Below, one piece after another: positions 34,438-46,000 of a DNA stretch of 64,000 nt (its first letter is position 1; every line of letters starts with the position of its first letter). The notes beneath the pieces are model-generated. The model searched no databases. It saw only the letters and a program-made list of their open reading frames with translations, and had not been told where the DNA came from. Made by a program: the position numbers and the translations under genes. Origin of the DNA: Epinephelus fuscoguttatus (lineage: Eukaryota > Chordata > Actinopteri > Perciformes > Serranidae); contig NC_064754.1 of assembly GCF_011397635.1 (NCBI RefSeq), positions 34,960,043 to 35,024,042 on the forward strand. Reading direction: 5' to 3'.

Positions 34438-35850
34438 GTGAGTGATCTTACATTTCTCTCTAATTTCACCCTGAGACTTAAATTCACCATCTCAACATTA
34501 TAAGACCAAAGCTTGGAACTACAAACACACTTACCAGCTATGATGATTATGTGACATATAGTGTGGAACCAACTTAGTTTCAGGAGTAATGAATTGCAGA
34601 TGAAATGAACACAGCCCCACACCAAATGTACACACTCATACTGTATGGTGTGTACAGGCTGGTGTCTAAATGTGGAATTAACACTAGAGTAGGTGTCTTT
34701 TCCCATGATACCCTAACCTCAGTGTTGACCCGCAGGCTTTGAGAGGCTGCAGTAGGCTGGTATCAGGAACTAGAAGTACCTAAGGAATCCACTTTATCGA
34801 CCATGTCATGCTACCTTCTCAGCAAAGGAGGGTAAAAAACGCTCCAAAGTTAGGCAAAATTTTGTCAAGTGAAAACGGGCCTAACCATTTTCTCTGACCT
34901 CTCACCTCAGGATATCTGAATGAAAATCGGAGCTGTGGGTACTCACGAGTCTCCTCTTTACAGACATGCTCCCTTTATATTGATATGATTCAGTTTGGGG
35001 CAAAAATCATGCAGTTTTTTTGCATGCAGTATACATGTGTTATTTTCTGCCTAATGTATTTGGATATTTCTGCATCCTGGGGTCCCTAAACAGTCTTGGT
35101 ATTGAGTAAATTGGGCAAGACTCTCTTTTATTCAATGAGCCCAGGTTTATTCATGTGTGATGATGTAAGTCCCCATAATAGCCGTTTTATTGTAATGAAA
35201 TGGACATCCCTGTATTAAATGACTTATTGTGACCTCAAGGATTATCACAGCCTAATAAAACTTGTCCTGACAATAAGGGGGTTTCTCAGCAGTTGCAAGA
35301 ATAGAAGTGTTCACCATCCAATTGCCAAAAAAAATGCAATTCTCACAGAAATCTACAAATGTCAAAAGTTTTTGATACCAAATCACAGCATGGATTTTTC
35401 TGTGGTGTTCCTTGATGCCTTAATGTGGTATTCTGGAGGAATTTTTGACCGTTTTGATCCCTTCTCGAGTGGTCAAAAATGCTTAGAATTGACACGAAAA
35501 CAGTGTAACAAATTGTATAAACCTAACAATTGCAACAACTTGGACATAATTGAGCATGGTATGGTAAAGACCATCAAATACCTCAATCATAACATTCCAA
35601 GCCCCTCTACAGTCTAAACTTTAAAAGTCTAAATAAGCACCCAACCAAAACACAGCATTTATTACAGATTGGTAACTAGAAAAACTCCTCAGGTTCCCTG
35701 CTTGAGAAAGATGTATACCACTGATATGAGGCATATACTGTTGACCTGCAATCTCCCCAAAAAGATCCTTTGTCCTCCACCTAAAAAAGACAAAAATGTG
35801 TCCCGGAGGGTTAACTACAGTAGGACAAACGTATCTTTATGCTCTTACAG
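34438..35850 (+). other. Intron 2 of gene F
   Basis: Noncoding. An open frame at 35,219-35,617 (132 codons, with KCLELTRKQCNKLY) has no splice context and is not recognisable. It resembles a transposase remnant at most. Confidence 0.4.
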
Positions 35851-36654
35851 ATGCAAAGATGCCAGATTATGAGGCCATTATCAAAAATCTGACTGAAGAG
35901 GGAGAAGATTTGAAGAGGAAGATGATCACCTTTGGTGAGTACGAGGACGAAACTGAATACATTCTCATTAACATGGGAATAAAAAGATACATGATAAAAA
36001 TGTTTTTCTACCTGCTGTTAGACATGTTTTTTTTCTTATATTCTTATACTACTTCGTATGTGAAGTTTATTAGCATCATTTTTATTTATCATCATTATTA
36101 TTTTGCTTTCTTCAACAGATAATCACTCCCAACAAGGATGGGTGTATTTCTCCCACAGTTTTTATTACATTTCTTCTATTAACAAGTCCTGGCAAGACAG
36201 TAGAGACGACTGTCTGCAAAGAGGTGCAGACCTGATCATTATCAACAGCAGAGAAGAACAGGTGAGAAATTTGGCTGTGAGAGAAAAAGGGGAAGTCAAA
36301 GGTCACTGAGATGGAGAGTGGCCAAAATTGTCATTTATGTTTGATATTGTTTTTCTCTCTGTCTCTCTTACTGTAAACAAGGAATTTGCAAGAAAGTTCA
36401 AAGGGCTCAGGTGGATTGGACTGACTGACAGTGAGACAGAGGGACATGGACATGGGTGGATGGGACTGCACTGAACACAAGGTTCATAAATTCCTTTTTT
36501 TTTTATTAAAGATAATGATTAATATGTAGTATTGCTATATATTAAGGAACTAGTCTTCCTGATTGACCCTCCAGCCACCAGCTGGTGGCAGTACTGAGTG
36601 CACTGCTGCTAGAGATGGGATTTATGGCTCTTTGAGGGGAGTCGGATCTTGGTG

Positions 36655-36873
36655 AGACATGCAGATTGGGGACTAGGTTAATTGATAACTCTAAATTGTC
36701 CGTAGGTGTGAATGTGAGTGTGAATGGTTGTTTGTCTCTATGTGTCAGCCCTGCGATAGTCTGGTGACCTGTCCAGGGTGTACCCTGCCTCTCGCCCGAT
36801 GTCAGCTGGGATAGGCTCCAGCCCCCCCGCGACCCTCAAGAGGATGAAGTGGTTAGAAGATGAATGAATGAAG
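36655..36873 (+). mobile_element. 5'-truncated SINE in the last intron of F
   Basis: Corresponds to the 3' two-thirds of the 30,901-31,265 SINE, starting at AGACATGCAGATTGGGG and ending in GATGAATGAATG. The pol III promoter is missing. Confidence 0.8.
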
Positions 36874-38012
36874 TTTTAAGAAGCCAGCCTGGTGGTAACT
36901 CATTTTATGGAAATAATCACTGGGAGGTATGATGGGGTAAGATTTGGAACAAAATAATACAAAATTAGATATCCCACCAATATCTGAGTTTGAATTATTC
37001 TGAAATATTGATTATAACCTCATTTGACATGTGTGGACTAGATTTTAAAGTCTGATCTGGATTCATTGTAAATATTCCACAAGGTTGCGCCATATCACTC
37101 TGCTTTGACAGTGACATCACTATTTTGGATTTACCCTTTATACAAATTGTTTGTATGTGTGTAAAGCTACCATGACTTGTTATTCATGCAACACCGTGAC
37201 CTTAACACTTACAAATAAACATTAAAAAACAAAGCAGGCTACAATGAATTTTGCTCAGAGGAGGAGCAAAGGAGGAGCACACAGTGATATTAAAAAAAAC
37301 CAAAACAAAACAAAGAACGGTTCCCAGCTGTGACTCGGTTCCCATCGTTCATGTTAACGAGCCGTTCAATAGAATCGGTTCGTTCGTGAACGTCACAACA
37401 CAAACTGCTGCTGAGCAGCACTCCAGTAGGTGAGTGAGGAGGAAGTCCTGCACCACCTTTGATTTTATGTGTTGCAGAGGTGGAAATTATGAATCACTCA
37501 GCTTCTTCTAGGTGTTTCATTCAGGACTGATCAAAGATTTGAGCAGTTTAACTTTCTTTAGGCCAAGCTGTTGCACCACTGTTCAAATAAACTTTAGTTC
37601 AGCCTTTCTATTGCTGCTGGTTTAAACCGTGGGTCACCAAAAATATAAAATTATTTTTTGTAATGCTGAAACACTCAGGTGACACGCCAAGACTTCACTC
37701 CAGCTTTTTTGGTTGTGTTTCCTGCTAAGAACATTCTTTGATGTTTGTTTTCAGCTACTGGAACGCTGGGGAGCCCAACAGCTATCAAGGCATTGATGAA
37801 GACTGTGGAGAAATAAGGCTTTATGACAGGGAATACAACTGGAATGATTCACCATGTAAACAGCTAAACTTCTGGATCTGTGAGAAGGTGGTGGCTCCAT
37901 GACTCAGCATCCAAATCTGCCCTAGACTGGCGATCGATAAGCTGCAGGGGAAGTGTCTCATCATCATGTACAAACACCAACATGTCACCACAGGAAAAAC
38001 ACAGGTGTCAAT

Positions 38013-38018
38013 AATAAA
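38013..38018 (+). promoter_or_regulatory. Possible polyadenylation signal of F
   Basis: AATAAA hexamer 111 bases after the F stop codon, the first one downstream. Position fits; usage unproven. Confidence 0.4.
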
Positions 38019-39203
38019 ATGAATGATGGCTAAAGTCCATGTAACTGCTTCACTTTCAGGGTCCTGGTGTGTTGGCTCACTGTCACAGTGTCACCATTTG
38101 TTGGGACACTTGAATAGAACAGAGCCATTCGTGTTACACCGTGCTTCCCTGACAAGTCAAAATGTCTGCTATTGTTCAAAAAATTAGTGAAGACAGAAAT
38201 ATATCATTAATTTATTGATCGATTCATTACTAAATTAATTATTTTGTCAGTAGTCATCATTATCATCATCATCATATAACAACTAGGCCTAATTAAATTG
38301 CAATTGTCACATTTGTCCCCACTAGCAGGCCAGTCAACTAATTTCAACTCTGCAATCACTTCTGACATCATCAAGTCTTTAAAGTGTATATAATCACATC
38401 AGAGTGCAGATACATTTCATTTGTTTAATTGTCTAACCTTCGGTAGACCCTTTAATGACTCATCAGCAGTGTCAAGAGGATCTTTTGTAAATCTATGATT
38501 GCTTTACTCACTGCTTTGTGTACAGCACAACACATTGTGTATTTATGAATTAATTGTATCCATTTGATGATAAGTTTACAACTTGATTTTGCATTTTAAT
38601 GGGGCCATCTTACATGCTGCAGAGTTAATTTGCATATGTGACATGCTGTAAACCCAGATTTATGTTATCAGTGTTGTATTGTACAATATTACAACAGCCG
38701 GGGACAATTGTAACACTTTTGGCAATTTTCTGAATAAATCAAAAACCGTTTATCCTTAAAAAGACAATTTTGCTATATTATAAGCTTTGAAGCATCAGCT
38801 ACTAAAACAATGTAGATATTGGATTTCTGAGCTATGCACAGTTTGAAAAATTGATTTAAATACAGTCATTCCACTGTTACAACTGTGTACTCCACTGTTC
38901 CCAGTGTACAGAGACAGTTGTCACATATGCATCTGATCATCATTAACTTGGCGTGTAATCAAGTCTGTTCAGGCCTTCAGGTTTCTTAAATATAAATGGA
39001 GGTACTTGGTTCAGAGATGGTTGTAACAAGGCGTTAAAACTGTTCCAGTATCCCCAGCCATATCTCCACCTACTGTAAACTACCCTGACTGTTAGTTTAA
39101 CAAATGTTTTTATTTTTAGCTTGAAAGACGCTGATTCTGATGAGACTTGTTTGGACTCCTTGACATTTGATCTCAGCACAGTATCCAAAGTTAAAATTTT
39201 ACC

Positions 39204-39252
39204 TAAAAACAAACAAACAAACAAACAAACAAACAAACAAACAAACAAACAA
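39204..39252. repeat. (AAAC)n microsatellite
   Basis: About a dozen tandem AAAC units followed by a degenerate A/C-rich tail to about 39,340. Confidence 0.95.
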
Positions 39253-40794
39253 CACCAAAACAAACAAAGAAAAAAAGAAACAAACAACTAAACCAAACCA
39301 AAACAAAACAAATAACGCCAAAAAACAAACAAACCCATTAACAAAACATTTGCCAATTAATTTCTCTGGGAATTTTTAAACGTGGCTGCTTTTTTGTAAA
39401 CAAGAAGACAGTCTCACTGAATATGTGCAGAGTGATGTAATCACTCCAACTTGTTCCTTATTGGAGGAATTCAACTGCCCCCTGTCACCACTGTCCCTGG
39501 TCTCCCCTACATTATCATTTTGTTATTCTTTGGTAGGTCTTGGAAAGCCTGTTCCATCTTTTTTGTAGTTTGTTTAATTGATCTATCTGAAAACACCGTT
39601 TGTCTATTAACTTCTTAATCAAGTTACCGTCTGTACCTTCAGTGTTCAGAGAAACAGATAACAAAATGATGTCTAAAAGCCATCATCCCTTAATGATTTC
39701 CCTGAATAAATGTGATTTCTCGTGTCAAAGTATAGAAAAGAAGGAGATCTAGCCTAAGAAATAGAGACTGATGAAGTCAGGTTTTTTTTTTGTTGTTGTT
39801 GTTTTTGTTGACACTAGGTGTGTGTTTTTAAAATGACACAGCAACATCAGAAGGAGGTCCTTACTGCCATAGGTTTATAATGTAATATAATATATTGCTT
39901 ATATGTGTCCTTGTCTAAACACCAGGTCAACATCCAACTTCTTTTCTAGTGTTAGTGAGTTCCATCATTAAAGTATCATGTTCATCACCCTCAGTGACAA
40001 ACCTGCACTTCCTCTGATTTCCTCAGGCAGCGCACTTTTTGCTGCTGTGTTGATGTTATCACAAGAAATTTGGAAACATGCAGATTTGTATCTCATAACT
40101 GTGAAAGACCGTAAAGTTCAGTCTGTAATCAGGTATCCTGCATGTAGAGAATCATGACATTTAAATCTACACTTCTGTGGTTGGGAAACAAATGTTTTTT
40201 CTTGAGAAATTGGTCTCATTATCACAGTCATCAAATGCTCCCCCGCATCTCTCAAGGCAGACTTAAATGCAGCTTTTGATTTCAAATTGAATTGGACCTA
40301 AACCATCCAGTGCTTTTGTAAACCAACAGTAGTATTTTGAAACTGATAGAACAGAACTGGACAGATGTGATCCAGTTTCTTGGTCTTAGTGAGAACTCAA
40401 GCAGGAGCGTTTTGTATCAGCTGCAGCTGTCTGGTCAGTTTTTTGGGAGACTGGCAAAGACAGTTACGGTAGTCAAGTCTAGTGAAAATAAATGCATGGA
40501 CAGTGGGTTTTTTTTTTTTTCCAAATCTGGCCGAGACACAAGTCGTTCTATCCTTGATATGTTCTTAATTGACTTTTAATTGTTGCTTCTTGGCTCCAAG
40601 AACAGTTAACTCAGTTTTGCCTTTGTTTAATTGGAGAAAACTGTCACACATTCAATAAGTGATTTGTTCAATGCACTCAGTCAGAGCTTGTATTGGACCA
40701 AAGTCCCTGGTAATATGGTTATGTAAATTTGTGTGTCATCTGCATAATTATGGTAACATTTTGTTTTATTTCCTCGCCTTTGCCAGAGAGCGAA

Positions 40795-41260
40795 GCTTTT
40801 GATTTACTAGTCCATTTGAGTCCCAACCCTCACCCATGGTCATGAGATTTGGGTAGTTACAGAAAGAATGAGATTGCAGATTCAAGCAGCAGAAATGAGC
40901 TTCCTCCGGAGGGTAACTGGCCTCAGCCTTAGAGATAGGGTGAGGAGCTCAGACATCCGTAGGGGAGCTCAGCATAGAGCCACTGCTCCTTTGTGTCAAA
41001 TGGGGCCAGTTGAGGTGGTTTGGCCATCAAACAGTATGCCTCATGGATGTCTCCTGCAGGTCGAACTGGTAGGAGGCCCTGGGGTAGACCCAGAACATGC
41101 TGGAGGGATTATATCTTATCTGGCCCTGCTGACACTTCAGGATCCCCCAGGAGGAAGCTTTGCTGGGGAGAAGGACATTTGGAGTATTTCGGTCATCCCG
41201 CTGCCCCCTGAGTTCTGGCTAAGCAGATTAAAATGGCTGGCTGGATGGATGGATTTTTTC
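40795..41260 (+). mobile_element. Non-LTR retrotransposon 3' fragment
   Basis: The encoded AEMSFLRRVTGLSLRDRVRS and the later RPWGRPRTCWRDY in a shifted frame match the C-terminal part of ORF2 of a common fish LINE family. It ends in a short GGAT repeat (about 41,237-41,253), as expected for the LINE tail. Frameshifted and 5'-truncated. Confidence 0.7.
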
Positions 41261-42365
41261 CCCCATAATCTGAGACTGTGGAGGAATGTAGATGTTAAAC
41301 AGTAGAGGTCCCAGAATGGAGCCTTGGAGAACTCCACATCATTTTTGTACACTCAGATGTATAATTATTTATATATACAAAGTAGTCTCTATCCTTTAAG
41401 TGGGAACTGAACCAGATTAGTGCCGTGCCAGAAAGTCCCACCCAGATTTCCAGTTGATGTCGTAATATGTTGTGGTCAGTCGTATCAAATGCAGCACTGA
41501 GATCCAGTAATACTGGATTAATATGGATTAAAAAATCTTTTCATATCTCAATAAAAAATGGTCTTGGTGTGCAAAGAGCTACGTCTTTATATGCCAGTAT
41601 TTTGTTAGAAAACTTGCTGATTGAGTGTATAAACATAGAAAATTTTCTCTTCTGTTGTGGGAGAATTGCAGATTATGATTATAATATATGTATGTACGTA
41701 TTTGATTTCTCTTCATAAAAAAAGTGTTCTGGTGAAATTTGTCAATATCAATTAAGATCCAATATAACTGATGGGGTTATTCTAAACCATGAGAACATCA
41801 AGGTGAGTTGAAGCTGTTGTTTTAACCCAGGGAAATAAAATGTATGTACATAAAGTGTAAAGAAGAACCAGACAGCAATAATGTCATACATTTATTTACA
41901 CAGAACTTTTCTAGCATCAAATGCAAAGTACCTTGAAAGAAATAAATGAAATGCAAAAGCAAGACAGTCCAACATAAAAGTAGTAAAATTTAGACCCAAA
42001 GAAATAAAAATGCATCTGTATCTCCAGATAAAACAAGGGGGCTTAAAAGACAACAAGCATGAGCAAAAACCCAATCACCTGATGATCTTTACCTGGAGTC
42101 TGTCTGGACACAATAGCACTCAAAGAAACAAATACAGACACATTAAAAAATATATGTACAAATCTCACACTGAAAGGCACATCAGTCCCTGAAATTAAAG
42201 GACAAAATATGTTGTTTCTAAACAACGAAGCATTTTCTAATCCGATGCCGCTATCTGCGGGACGATGTCATTTGTTGTTGCCCTCAAAAAAATTTCAAAA
42301 TCACAGTGGAATATAAATCTGTTTAATGATGAGACAACATCATAAGGGTTTGGTTATGCCCTGAG
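41261..42365. other. 3' UTR and downstream flank of gene E
   Basis: The part from about 41,790 to 42,365 is homologous to the relic at 28,250-28,817 and is probably the gene E 3' UTR. The part to the left looks repeat-derived (for example the region about GCAGCACTGAGATCCAGTAATACTG at 41,491-41,515). Confidence 0.5.
41891..41896 (-). promoter_or_regulatory. Possible polyadenylation signal of gene E
   Basis: AATAAA on the minus strand about 470 bases after the stop codon, inside the region conserved with the lectin C relic. Confidence 0.4.
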
Positions 42366-42979
42366 TTATACAGCCACTTTGTTTTCGCAGATCCAGAATT
42401 TTTTTGTTTCACATGATGCATCATTCCAGATATTTCGGTGATCACTGTCATTTGTTTCTACACAGTCTTCATTTCCGCCATTATTGTTGGGTTCCCCAGA
42501 TCTCCAGAAGCTGAAAGTAGAAACAAATATGCTTTTAACACAAAACACAAGCATTTAATGAACAGCAACACACAGAATGTGGACAAGTTAAAGTTAAAAC
42601 AACAATTAAATATTATGTTTTGTTGACAGTGAAATAATAATCTCTTAAAACTCCAGGGTCTTCCAAGGTACTACTGTACTTGAATATGAATAAAAGAGTA
42701 ATGTGTGTACCTTGTTGTCAGCAGAGTGCCATCCACCCATTTCCATACCCCCTCTGTCTCTCTGTCAGTCAGTCCAATCCACATTATCTGTTGGTATTGT
42801 CCTATGAAATTCTTGTTTTAAAAGAGAAACACACAATAGTAAATTCATATTTAAAGAATGTCTCACGCATGCAAGTGCACACACACACACACACATACAA
42901 AACACCAACAAACCGTCGTAAGCATGGAGCCCTAAATATGTACTCATGACTTTAGTCTGTCTTTTTGATACTGAGACAC

Positions 42980-43050
<71 letters not shown>

Positions 43051-46000
43051 CTGTTCTTCTTTGCTGTTGATAATCACCAGGTCTGCATCTTTTTGTTGAC
43101 AGTCTCGTCTGCTCTCTTGCCACGTTTTTTGGTCAGAAGAAATGTAATAGAAACTGCCTCTAAAATACATCCATCGCGCTGGAGCTTTGTGAAAAATAAC
43201 AACTTTGTTATTTTAGGGAAACAGAGGAACAATTGTAAAGTCAAACATTTGAATGTGACAATAGTCATAAATGTCCCATGAAGCCAACCACAGGGGGATA
43301 ATATGTGAGTATCCCCAAAGGCAGTCTTTAAATTCTAGAAATCTATTACACCATTCATTTTGCAGCTTGTAGTGTAGTCTCTAGTTTGGGACATATGTTT
43401 TAACTTCAAAGTAAAATGGGTTGCACCGTACAATTCAATTACAACATGGATTAAAAATGTAACTTAAAATGTACAATTACTCTAAAAAAAGCAAGAGGCC
43501 ATAAATGAAAGAGGAAGGAGAAATTGGTTTTGATATTTAAAATACAGCACATTGTTTGTGACAGACCATGTGCATGATTACACTGGCATGCACACTTGAT
43601 TATCGGTTGTAGTTAATAGGTTACAGGCTAATGTGGAACAGACAAGAACACCAGAAGTGTTTCATGCTTGATTTGCTCGAAATGGGAGTTCCCCTCCGAT
43701 ATTTAGAAGAGATGAAATTGCCCCCCCCCCCCCTCCAAAGAAAAAATAACAATAATAATAATCCTCTCCTAAAGAGGTAAAAATCACAGCCCAGCGGCTC
43801 TAAACACTTAAATATCTTTCTTAACCATTACGGTCCAGTACCCAACATGTTGCCTCTCTCAGTAGCTCCATTACAGAGTTGCCAGTCACGTTGTATGTGG
43901 TTAACATTCATAAGCATGTTAATGTCGGAGCAAAGGGTGTTAGCAAAGATAGATTCGTCAAACAAGAAAGTTGAAGACCTTCTGAGAGAGCTATACCAGC
44001 AGATTGCAAATACCCGTGCCGAACATTCCAAGGCAATGAAAGAAGTTGAAAAAGTTAACGCTGTGATCCCACGCGCATTGCTAGCCTGGAGGACGGGGCT
44101 AATGGCTACTCGGACATGGTCGTCGAACTGGGACAAACAGTGAAATCACTCACCTCCCAAGTAAACCAACTGGTGGCTAAGATAGAAGACCTGGAATCTA
44201 GGCAGCGGAGAGACAACTGCAGAATCATCAGCGTGGATGAAGGCTTTGGTGAAACGCAACTAGAGCTTGCTGTTGCTAAGATGCTACAAGATGCGCTAGC
44301 CCTCAACTACTCTCCGAAGTTGTACTGGGCTCACAGGAGTCTGCAGCCCAAGCGGAAAGATGGGAACCCGCCTAGACCCATTGTGGTTCAGTTTCACTAC
44401 TTCCAGGACAAGGTGGACGTCCTGCAGAAAGCTGCAGCAGCGGGAGCCATCTTCCACAACAGGCGGATCCACATTTACCCCAACTACACACCCTCCATGA
44501 GGGTGAAGCGGGCTGCCTTCAATGAGGTCAGGGAGCTGCTGCGCAGCTGCCCTGAGGTCAAGTATGGCATCTCGTACCCGGCTATACTTTGGATAACTAC
44601 TCCAGGAGGTGAGCAGAAATCGTTTGATAATGCATCAGAGGCCAGAGCCCACGTTATGAGCAACTTACAGCCATGAGATTCGGAGACGGAGTGAGTATTA
44701 TGTGCTCAAAATGGAGCAAAAATAATCGTCTGTTTCCAGCCAGCATGCTAGCATAATAGCTAACCACTATGTCTAACCTGCTAACCACTGGGCAGCTGGA
44801 TGTTATCGATCAGCATTATATGCTGGATGCTTAGGCACAGACACTCACCTAATGTGCCTCCGTCCCCCCCAATGTTGAAATGAAAGTTACACTCATGTCC
44901 CAAACACACACCATGTGAAACTGTATATGGGCAACTGTGCACTCAATGGGTATGGACTAGTAATAAAATATAGGTTATTCATGAAATCTTAAAAAAAAAT
45001 AAGTAAGACAGCTGAGAGAAGTGCAGGAGAGACAGAGCCCTCTACCTTCACAACAGCCGAATGAGCAGCAGCAGGAACGAGATGGAAAATTTGGGCAGGT
45101 TTAAAAGTTGCATGGGTTGTCCAGCATGTCAGCTGCTTATGAACAACCATTTTTCTCTTCTGTGTTTTTAATTTACAGCAGTGAATCATCAAAAGCTAAA
45201 AGTCTTTTTGTCGCTGACAGGAATCCACTACATGCAACATCATTATTTGTCCAATATCGTATTTGTGCCCCTTTAGATGATTAATTAAAGTTTCATCCTC
45301 ATACTCACATAATTTTTCCAGTTCCATCCTGCATCCTTGGATAGCTCTGTTCAACTTGTCTCTCTCTTCAGTCAGAGAATTTTGCTGTGAAACTATCATT
45401 TTGAGTGGAGAAATCAACATGAATTTCAACAGAATCATAGTAGCTTGTATGGTTAAGTTTAATGTGAAGACAAACTTCTTGCATTTTCTACAAAACAAAG
45501 AGCCAAGGTGGTATCTACTAACTATAACACCAAACCATAACACGTCAATATTTAACTTGGACCTTTTTATGTAAAATGATCAGTTTTATTTGCCCAAAAT
45601 TTGACTTGCACCCTTTGGGATCTAAACTTTGATTATTGATTTCATTATTATATACTCACCACAGTCATTCAGCTTCCTCTTCAGGTCATTTCTCTCCTCA
45701 GTCAGGGTTTTGCGACTGGCCTCAATATCTGAAACAGAATTTCCATTGTCTATTGTGTTAATCTATCAATAACAGACTGTATGTGTCCTCCTCTGAATCT
45801 AATACTGTATCATTAGGGATCTTGTCACTGTAACAGTGACTCTGGTAACATTTTTGTTTGGATCTCATCCTTTCCTAGAAATGTTATTGTGGTAAAAAAA
45901 AATTCTTTTGGCAATAAACAAAATGGACTAACAGAAACGTCTCTGTTATTGTAGAGATCATCTCGCATCTTATGACTTAATATATGCTGGACTGCAGGTT

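Larger units (their letters stand above)
34058..37902 (+). pseudogene. C-type lectin receptor F with frameshift in CTLD exon 2
   Basis: The only plus-strand lectin. Exons: 34058-34100 (short tail MTLDHDNMPDASSR), 34348-34437 (TM, LVALSFGLLCILQAAA), 35851-35934 (84-nt stalk, IKNLTEEGEDLKRKM), and CTLD exons 36119-36261, 36382-36481 and 37755-37902. All junctions are GT/AG and in phase except one: the second CTLD exon is 100 nt where all paralogs have 101. A G-run at 36441-36443 is one base short and the shifted frame stops at TGA 36472-36474. The last exon still encodes an intact YWNAGEPN, WND and CEK. With the base restored the length would be 202 residues, the shortest receptor here. The single clean lesion suggests a recent pseudogene, an allele, or a sequence error. 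A SINE fragment lies in its last intron. Confidence 0.78.
37903..40794. other. Intergenic between F and E (tail to tail)
   Basis: No gene is supported. It contains the F 3' UTR, AT-rich DNA, an (AAAC)n array at 39,204-39,252, and from about 40,230 sequence that looks like a common interspersed repeat (for example GGAGCGTTTTGTATCAGCTGCAG), which I cannot classify. Confidence 0.5.

Noticed and set aside
35219..35617. 132-codon frame in intron 2 of F
   Set aside because: No recognised domain, no paralog in the other lectin introns, and no splice context; not reported as a gene.
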